NCBI RefSeq assembly: GCF_042665595.1
Contig: NZ_JBHTCT010000035.1
Location: 1 to 64,000, forward strand
From: Bhargavaea changchunensis
GTDB taxonomy: Bacteria > Bacillota > Bacilli > Bacillales_A > Planococcaceae
Direction: 5' to 3'
DNA length: 64,000 nucleotides
The position numbers were made by a program, and so were the translations under genes. Positions within the stretch are counted from its first letter, which is position 1. Each line of letters opens with the position of its first letter. Shown here piece after piece: positions 58,720 to 64,000 of the stretch. Below the pieces are notes generated by a model. The model had not been told where the DNA came from and searched no databases. It saw only the letters and a list, made by a program, of their open reading frames with translations.

Positions 58720-59667
58720 ATGTCTACTCTACGCAAAGGAATACAGGCGGGGCTGAAAACGACTTGGACGCTCGGCAAGATCATTTTCCCGATCACGCTG
58801 CTGGTCGTCATCCTGCAGCATACGCCCGTCCTCCCGTGGATCATCGACCTCGTGGCGCCGCTCATGGGACTGTTCGGGCTAAGCGGAGAAGCGGCGATTC
58901 CCCTTGTCCTCGGTAATGCACTGAATCTGTATGCCGGCATCGCCGGCATCCTGTCGCTGGAACTGACGGTGAAGGAAGTCTTCATCCTGGCCGTCATGCT
59001 GTCGTTCTCGCATAACCTGTTTATCGAATCGGGCGTCGCGATGCGCGTCGGGGTCAAGCTCTGGGTCATCCTGGTCGTGCGCCTCGGACTTGCATCGGTT
59101 TCCGCCATTCTGATCAACCTGTTCTGGAAGGGCGGATCGGAAATTGCGCAGTATGGGATGGCGCCGGCACCGGAAGCGGCACCTGAAACCTGGGGAGCCA
59201 TTGCCCTGCTCGGATTTGAAAAAGCAGGATTCGGAGTCCTGCAGCTTGCGGTGATTGTGATTCCGCTCATGGTCGCCATCCAGTTCCTGAAAGACGGAGG
59301 CTGGATGCAGAGGCTCTCCGCCAAGCTCGGGCCGCTTACGAAGCTGATCGGCGTCCAGCCAAACGCCGGCATGACACTGGCCACCGGACTTGTCGCGGGA
59401 CTGGCAATGGGAGCGGGCGTCATGATCCAGGCTGTGGAAGAGGACGGCGTCAGCAAAAAGGACGCGACACTCGTCCTTATCTTCCTCGTCAGCTGCCACG
59501 CGGTCATCGAAGACACACTGATCTTCGTTCCGCTCGGTATTCCGGTATGGCCGCTCCTGCTGATCCGTGTGGTGACCGCGTTTGCGCTAACGATGGCGGT
59601 TGCTTGGGCATGGAAGCGGGCAGAACTATCCAAAGGGAAGGGAGTCGTGCTGCCGCATGGCCAATAA
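58720..59667 (+). CDS. yvoD: YvoD-like nucleoside-recognition (Gate) domain protein
   Basis: A 315-aa membrane protein with about eight helices and two 'Gate' half-repeats, the second around PNAGMTLATGLVAGLAMGAG. B. subtilis YvoD holds the same place between lgt and ppaX. Transport or gating function is presumed, substrate unknown. The ribosome site is weak. Confidence 0.85.
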   Translation: MSTLRKGIQAGLKTTWTLGKIIFPITLLVVILQHTPVLPWIIDLVAPLMGLFGLSGEAAIPLVLGNALNLYAGIAGILSLELTVKEVFILAVMLSFSHNLFIESGVAMRVGVKLWVILVVRLGLASVSAILINLFWKGGSEIAQYGMAPAPEAAPETWGAIALLGFEKAGFGVLQLAVIVIPLMVAIQFLKDGGWMQRLSAKLGPLTKLIGVQPNAGMTLATGLVAGLAMGAGVMIQAVEEDGVSKKDATLVLIFLVSCHAVIEDTLIFVPLGIPVWPLLLIRVVTAFALTMAVAWAWKRAELSKGKGVVLPHGQ

Positions 59668-60316
59668 AATCGAAACCATCCTGTTTGACTTTGATGGGAC
59701 TCTGTTTGATACGAACGATCTGATTATCGAAACCTTCATGGCGGTGCTCGGCAAGCATTTCCCGGGCCGCTATTCACGCGAGGACTGCCTACCGTTCATG
59801 GGGCCTCCGCTGCGTGAGACGTTCGAGGCGCTTGCGCCTGAGAATGTCGAGCAGATGATGGAAGAGTACGTGAACTGGAACCTGGAAAACCATGACAGAC
59901 TGACGACGGAGTTCCCGGGCGTGTCTGACGTCCTCAAGAAGCTGAAGGCGCGCGGCCTCAAGATGGCAATCGTCTCCACCAAGAGGAACAAAACCATTCA
60001 CAGGGGCCTCGGCCTCATGGATGCGGACGGTATCTTCGACATAGTGATCGGATTGGACGACGTCACTCACGCGAAACCCCATCCGGAACCGCTTCAGAAA
60101 GCGATGGACGCGCTTGGCGCCGACCCGGTGACTACACTGATGGTCGGCGATAACTCGCATGACATCGAAGGCGGCCGCAATGCCGGCACTCTAACGGCAG
60201 GCGTTGCCTGGAGCGCGAAGGGAAGGGAGTTCATGGAATCCCTCAAGCCGGACTATATGCTGGATGCAATCGAGGATCTGCTGGAGATTGCGGATGGGAA
60301 GGTCCGGGCGAAATGA
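59657..60316 (+). CDS. ppaX: Pyrophosphatase PpaX (HAD family)
   Basis: A 219-aa HAD hydrolase: ILFDFDGTLFDTND (nucleophile Asp), IVSTKRNKT (Thr/Ser motif II), AKPHPEPL and MVGDNSHDIEGG. B. subtilis PpaX clears the pyrophosphate made when HprK/P dephosphorylates HPr, which explains its place in the hprK operon. ATG at 59657 overlaps yvoD by 11 bases. Confidence 0.93.
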   Translation: MANKIETILFDFDGTLFDTNDLIIETFMAVLGKHFPGRYSREDCLPFMGPPLRETFEALAPENVEQMMEEYVNWNLENHDRLTTEFPGVSDVLKKLKARGLKMAIVSTKRNKTIHRGLGLMDADGIFDIVIGLDDVTHAKPHPEPLQKAMDALGADPVTTLMVGDNSHDIEGGRNAGTLTAGVAWSAKGREFMESLKPDYMLDAIEDLLEIADGKVRAK

Positions 60317-60840
60317 GGCGGACCGACCGCCATCCTGCGCCGGTCAAAGGGACGAATCCGCTCTGGCACATGTACCGGACGGTCTCGTTCTTCAAGGTTG
60401 CCAAGAATTTCATCGTCATCCAGATTGGGCGGTATACCCCGTTCCTGTCCGTGAAGCGTTGGCTTTACCAAACATTTCTCGGCATGAACATCGGGGAGAA
60501 GACGGCGCTTGCGCTCATGGTCGTTCCGGATACGATGTTTCCGGAGCGCATCCGCATCGGCCGCAATTCGATCATAGGGTTTAACACGACGATCCTCGCC
60601 CACGAATACCTGACCGATGAATACCGGCTTGGTGATGTCATCATCGGCGACAACGTGATGATCGGCGCCAATACGACGATCCTGCCGGGAGTGGAGATCG
60701 GGGACGGCGCCACCGTCTCCGCTGCCTCGCTCGTCAACCGCGACATCCCCCCCGGCAGCCTTGCCGGGGGGAACCCGGTCCGCATCATCTACACCGCGGA
60801 ACAACTGAAGGAACGGAAGAGAACCCCCCGTCAGCAATGA
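60313..60840 (+). CDS. yvoF: YvoF-like hexapeptide acyltransferase
   Basis: A 175-aa left-handed-beta-helix protein. Repeated hexapeptides (RIGRNSIIGFNTTILAHEYL; VIIGDNVMIGANTTILPG; EIGDGATVSAASLV) end with DIPPGSLAGGNPVRII, the usual cap of acetyltransferases. Acceptor unknown. ATG overlaps the ppaX stop (ATGA). Confidence 0.88.
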   Translation: MRRTDRHPAPVKGTNPLWHMYRTVSFFKVAKNFIVIQIGRYTPFLSVKRWLYQTFLGMNIGEKTALALMVVPDTMFPERIRIGRNSIIGFNTTILAHEYLTDEYRLGDVIIGDNVMIGANTTILPGVEIGDGATVSAASLVNRDIPPGSLAGGNPVRIIYTAEQLKERKRTPRQQ

Positions 60841-60852
60841 CGGGGGGTTCTT
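60822..60852 (+). terminator. Terminator of the hprK operon
   Basis: AACCCCCCGTCA/TGACGGGGGGTT with a 4-nt loop, overlapping the yvoF stop, then CTTA. Confidence 0.8.
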
Positions 60853-60866
60853 AGGTATTGCGCTGA

Positions 60867-60990
60867 TATGTCAACGTTTCACTCGAGTATGTTAACGTTT
60901 CACTGGAGTATGTTAACGTTTCACTGGAGTATGTTAACGTCTCACTCGAGTATGTCAACGTCTCAATGAAATAACGCAACGTCTCATCGG
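60867..60990. repeat. 21-bp phased array, family B (six units)
   Basis: TATGTTAACGTTTCACT-type units begin at 60867, 60888, 60909, 60930, 60951 and 60972, every step exactly 21 bp. The middle copies are nearly identical, including the CTGGAG/CTCGAG linker; the last is degenerate (TAACGCAACGTCTCA). Begins 15 bases after the yvoF terminator. An ORF through it reading 'ETLTYSS' repeatedly is an artefact. Confidence 0.85.
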
Positions 60991-61153
60991 AACGCACCAG
61001 CCCCTGCCGCTCCGGGGGAATCATCCGCGTAATGCCCATCCATTACCGGCGACCGGGAGACGGTCACTATGATATAATGGGTAGCTGAAAACATTTGAAC
61101 CTATTTGTACCATTACGCGGCTTTGCCGCTTTCATAATGCGGAGGAATTTTTA

Positions 61154-62671
61154 TTGAACAACCACTCTCAACAGGGAAACCATAAAAAAGTCATCAACTT
61201 CATACCGAACGGCGAATTCTATTACAAGAAGGCGCTCGGCGCACTGAAACGCGACGAAGTGGAGAAGGCCCACAAGTTTCTCAGCAGGGCGGCGGACCTG
61301 AGTCCGGAGGATGCTGACATCCTCCTTCAATACGCCATCCTGGAGATTGACATGGGGCGTTTTGAGCATGCCCGCGACTTGCTGATGACTGCGCATGACT
61401 CGGGCCCGGAAGATCCGGACACCCTGTTTTACCTGTCGGAGGTGCACGTCAATCTCGGCTATCTGCGGGATGCGATCCGGTATGCCCAGCGGTACCTCAA
61501 GCTCGCACCGGAAGGGTTGTATCGCGATGAGGCAATGGACATCATTGAGTTCTCGGAGCATGAGCTCTACGGGCTGCCGGATGATGCGGAAGGGGACGGG
61601 CGGCTCGACTATATCCTCGACCGCGGCCGCCGGCTGATGGAGTCCGGTGAATTTCGGGAAGCTGTCAGCCTCCTTGAATCGGCAATCGAGGAACACCCCG
61701 ATTTCTGGGCGGCCTACAACAATCTGGCGCTCGCCTACTTCTATATCGGCGATACGGAGCAGGCCGAGGCCCTTCTGAATCAGGTGCTCCGGGGAGATAA
61801 CGGCAACCTCCATGCCCTCTGCAACTTCGCAGTGTTCCACTTTTACAAGCAGGACGCTGAAGCCCTCAACCGGATGGTCTCCATCCTGCTGAAGATCCGT
61901 CCGATGCTCGTTGACCACCGCTATAAACTCGGGGCGACACTCGCGCTTGTCGGCCGCCATCAGGAGGCGTACGGCTGGCTGCGCGGCCTGCAGAGGATCG
62001 GCTTTGAAGGGGATCCGGGCTTTTATTTCTGGCTTGCGCATGCCGCGGCCATGATCGGAGAGGATAAGGTCGCACGTGATGCATGGGCGATGCTCGTCTC
62101 GATGGATCCGTCCAAGGAAGGCAAAGAACCGTGGCTTCGGGCCCGCATTCCGGATACGCCCGAAAACGATCCGAAGTTCGTCATCGGCAAGCTGAACAGC
62201 GGGGAAGAGGGGCTGCGCCTGCTCGGCCTGTTCCTGACGGGCAAATCGATGCGCCGCGAAGACATCCTGACACATCCGGAATGGCCGGATGTCGAGAAAA
62301 TGTCGACGACCGAAAAACTGTTTCTGGCGAACGGCCTCGGTCACCGTCTGCCGGGACGGGACCGCGGGGAACTGCTCTATAACCGTGTGTTCGAAGCGAC
62401 CGACCTGCTGTACAGCCGGTATGAGCCGCTTGCGGAAGAGGATCTGCCCATTCTGGAAATGTGGTTCCTTATGTGCAGCCGTGCGATCGACGAAAGCTAT
62501 GCTTTCCGCAATCCGCGTGCAATTGCCGCATCGGCGGAGTACATGTACCGTTCTTCCCGACATGCGGGCACGACGAAAAAGGAAATTGCGGAAGCTTACG
62601 GCATTTCGGTGAAGACACTCACGAAGTATGTCAATGAACTGTTCCGCTTCCTGCCATTCCCGCGCAGTTAG
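61154..62671 (+). CDS. yvcD: YvcD-like TPR protein with C-terminal HTH-like segment
   Basis: A 505-aa soluble protein. At least four tetratricopeptide repeats (for example YYKKALGALKRDEVEKAHKF, LYFYLSEVHVNLGYLRDAIR-like units, FWAAYNNLALAYFYIGDTEQ) fill the N-terminal half. The end, TKKEIAEAYGISVKTLTKYV, looks like a helix-turn-helix. Place before trxB and yvcI matches B. subtilis yvcD. TTG start behind GGAGG. Role unknown. Confidence 0.85.
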   Translation: MNNHSQQGNHKKVINFIPNGEFYYKKALGALKRDEVEKAHKFLSRAADLSPEDADILLQYAILEIDMGRFEHARDLLMTAHDSGPEDPDTLFYLSEVHVNLGYLRDAIRYAQRYLKLAPEGLYRDEAMDIIEFSEHELYGLPDDAEGDGRLDYILDRGRRLMESGEFREAVSLLESAIEEHPDFWAAYNNLALAYFYIGDTEQAEALLNQVLRGDNGNLHALCNFAVFHFYKQDAEALNRMVSILLKIRPMLVDHRYKLGATLALVGRHQEAYGWLRGLQRIGFEGDPGFYFWLAHAAAMIGEDKVARDAWAMLVSMDPSKEGKEPWLRARIPDTPENDPKFVIGKLNSGEEGLRLLGLFLTGKSMRREDILTHPEWPDVEKMSTTEKLFLANGLGHRLPGRDRGELLYNRVFEATDLLYSRYEPLAEEDLPILEMWFLMCSRAIDESYAFRNPRAIAASAEYMYRSSRHAGTTKKEIAEAYGISVKTLTKYVNELFRFLPFPRS

Positions 62672-62748
62672 GCAGAAATGTTGAGCCTGGGCTGCAAATG
62701 GAATAGCATGAATGCAGACAGGCGTTCACATTTAAGGAGGAACCATTC

Positions 62749-63699
62749 ATGGCTGAAGATAAAATTTATGATGTCATCATCATCGGTGCCGGTCCTGCCG
62801 GCATGACGGCAGCGGTCTATACAAGCCGCGCCAACATGTCCACGCTCATGCTCGAGCGCGGAATCCCCGGAGGACAGATGGCCAACACGGAAGACATCGA
62901 GAACTACCCGGGATTCGACAGCATCCTTGGTCCGGATCTCTCCAATAAAATGTTCGAACATGCGAAGAAGTTCGGCGCCGAGTATGCATACGGCGATGTG
63001 TCCGAAATCCGTGACGGGGAAGAATACAAGACGATCGTTGCGGGCGGCAAGGAATACAAAGCCCGCTCGATTATCATCGGCACGGGCGCGGAGTACAAAA
63101 AGATGGGCATCCCGGGCGAATCCGAACTCGGCGGCCGCGGCGTCAGCTACTGTGCGGTCTGTGACGGCGCATTCTTCAAGAACAAGAACCTCGTCGTGGT
63201 CGGCGGCGGCGATTCAGCCGTTGAGGAAGGCAACTTCCTGACTCGCTTTGCGGACAAAGTGACCATCGTCCACCGCCGCGATGAGCTTCGCGCGCAAAAA
63301 ATCCTGCAGGACCGCGCTTTTGCGAATCCGAAGATCGACTTTATCTGGAGCCATACCCTGAAGTCGATCAACGACAAGGACGGCAAAGTCGGCAGCGTCA
63401 CGCTCGTTTCGACAAAAGATGGCAGCGAGCGCGAATTTGAAGCGGATGGCGTATTCATCTATATCGGCATGGTTCCGCTCACCGCTCCGTTCAAATCGCT
63501 CGGCATCACTGACGAGAACGGCTACATTCCGACGGACAAACATATGAAGACCGCGATTCCGGGCGTGTTCGCAGCTGGAGACGTACGCGAAAAAACTCTT
63601 CGTCAGGTCGTCACGGCGACAGGCGACGGCAGCATTGCGGCGGAGTCCGCACAGAAGTTCGTCGAGGAACTAAAGGAGAAAATCGGCGCGGGTGCCTGA
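62749..63699 (+). CDS. trxB: Thioredoxin reductase
   Basis: A 316-aa NADPH-dependent flavoenzyme that keeps thioredoxin reduced. FAD site GAGPAGMTAAVYT, redox-active Cys135-A-V-Cys138, NADPH site GGGDSAVEEG, and the C-terminal GVFAAGDVREK. AAGGAGG before the ATG. Confidence 0.97.
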   Translation: MAEDKIYDVIIIGAGPAGMTAAVYTSRANMSTLMLERGIPGGQMANTEDIENYPGFDSILGPDLSNKMFEHAKKFGAEYAYGDVSEIRDGEEYKTIVAGGKEYKARSIIIGTGAEYKKMGIPGESELGGRGVSYCAVCDGAFFKNKNLVVVGGGDSAVEEGNFLTRFADKVTIVHRRDELRAQKILQDRAFANPKIDFIWSHTLKSINDKDGKVGSVTLVSTKDGSEREFEADGVFIYIGMVPLTAPFKSLGITDENGYIPTDKHMKTAIPGVFAAGDVREKTLRQVVTATGDGSIAAESAQKFVEELKEKIGAGA

Positions 63700-63797
63700 T
63701 TTAATACGTTCTTAACCGCACTGTAACAGCGCTGCAATAAAAAGGGTGTATAGTCAGAAGTGTAAATTGACCCCCCTTTATGATTGAAATACTTTTA

Positions 63798-63832
63798 GAC
63801 GGCACCGGGAACGCCCGGCTGCCGTCCTTTTT
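63798..63832 (+). terminator. Terminator of trxB
   Basis: GACGGCACCGGG pairs with CCCGGCTGCCGTC (one bulge), then CTTTTTT. Confidence 0.8.
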
Positions 63833-63842
63833 TGCATTCCTT

Positions 63843-63872
63843 TTGTATCCCCTATCCGTTGCATAGTATAAT
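63843..63872 (+). promoter_or_regulatory. Promoter of the yvcI operon
   Basis: TTGTAT (63843-63848), 18-base spacer, TATAAT (63867-63872). Confidence 0.65.
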
Positions 63873-63908
63873 AAAGGGTAGAATGTTTTCCGGGAAGGTG
63901 GGAGACCG

Positions 63909-64000
63909 ATGCAGCGGATCGCCAATCTGTTGGTTATCCAGGACGGAAAAGTCCTGTTATTGAAGAAGCCCCGCCGCGGCTGGTATGTCGCGCCGGGCGG
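63909..64000 (+). CDS. yvcI: NUDIX hydrolase, YvcI-like (5' part only)
   Basis: The first 30 codons, running off the window. RIANLLVIQDGKVLLLKKPR is the first NUDIX strand pair and GWYVAPGG the start of the Nudix box. GGTGGGAG before the ATG. In B. subtilis rapZ, yvcK, whiA and crh follow; the position after trxB fits this. Confidence 0.85.
   Translation, partial: MQRIANLLVIQDGKVLLLKKPRRGWYVAPG

Noticed and set aside
60867..60990. Possible CRISPR array
   Set aside because: Repeats are about 15 bp with 6-bp near-constant linkers, far too short for repeats plus spacers, and no cas genes are present.
60851..61039. Minus-strand ORF with a repeated 'ETLTYSS' product
   Set aside because: Produced by the 21-bp array, whose period is a multiple of three; no ribosome site.
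61151..62563. A 470-codon open frame antisense to yvcD
   Set aside because: Shadow frame; the plus strand encodes a clear TPR protein with a start and ribosome site.

Overview
The window looks like chromosomal DNA of a high-GC member of the Bacillales, most likely Planococcaceae/Caryophanaceae (Bhargavaea-, Planococcus- or Sporosarcina-like). The evidence is gene order shared with Bacillus subtilis (hmoB-hemE-hemH; yhfH-lplJ-lcfB; yhjD-comK-yhzC; uvrB-uvrA; hprK-lgt-yvoD-ppaX-yvoF; yvcD-trxB-yvcI), strong AGGAGG ribosome binding sites, frequent TTG/GTG starts, an S-box leader, and LexA, FadR and CcpA-type sites. The genus is inference. No rRNA, tRNA, IS element, prophage or CRISPR array was seen.

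Layout. 0-3.5 kb: haem genes (hmoB, hemE, hemH, but no hemY) and a deaminase. 3.7-7.7 kb: a LytTR regulator divergent from the glyoxylate-shunt pair aceA-aceB. 7.7-9.6 kb: a low-GC accessory patch (two unknown genes and a CPBP protease). 9.7-18.2 kb: RDD protein, yhfH, lplJ, a BceRS-BceAB-type peptide sensing/resistance module, and lcfB under a perfect FadR box. 18.4-28.9 kb: S9 peptidase, GNAT, LysE exporter, a YknXYZ-like ABC efflux operon, a TRIC-family protein, an M20 deacylase, a methyltransferase and small proteins. 29.0-31.1 kb: a four-gene operon encoding an ABM-type monooxygenase, a small helical protein, a stand-alone CarH-type B12 light-sensor domain and a STAS-domain protein. 31.2-38.2 kb: a metal-related stretch (DUF1541 lipoprotein, two-component system, ZIP transporter, cadC-cadA). 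39.0-43.9 kb: an SMR efflux pair, then a three-gene organosulfur monooxygenase operon behind a SAM-I riboswitch. 44-49.5 kb: cold-shock protein, acyl-CoA ligase, enoyl-CoA hydratase, and the yhjD-comK-yhzC cluster. 49.7-64 kb: SOS-controlled uvrBA, sigma-W-type yvlB, an amidase, the hprK-lgt-yvoD-ppaX-yvoF operon, yvcD, trxB and the start of yvcI.

Two things stand out. First, the B12 light sensor has no DNA-binding domain and overlaps a STAS protein, which suggests an undescribed light (or cobalamin) input into a partner-switching or stressosome-like pathway. Second, six intergenic spots, mostly just downstream of terminators, carry short direct-repeat arrays with a strict 21-bp period (20 bp in one). 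They fall into three sequence families, and one is a four-plus-four inverted array. No annotated feature explains them. A period of exactly two helical turns points to phased protein binding.

All coordinates, motifs and spacings were read by eye. Family assignments rest on recognised motifs and remembered gene order, not on database searches.
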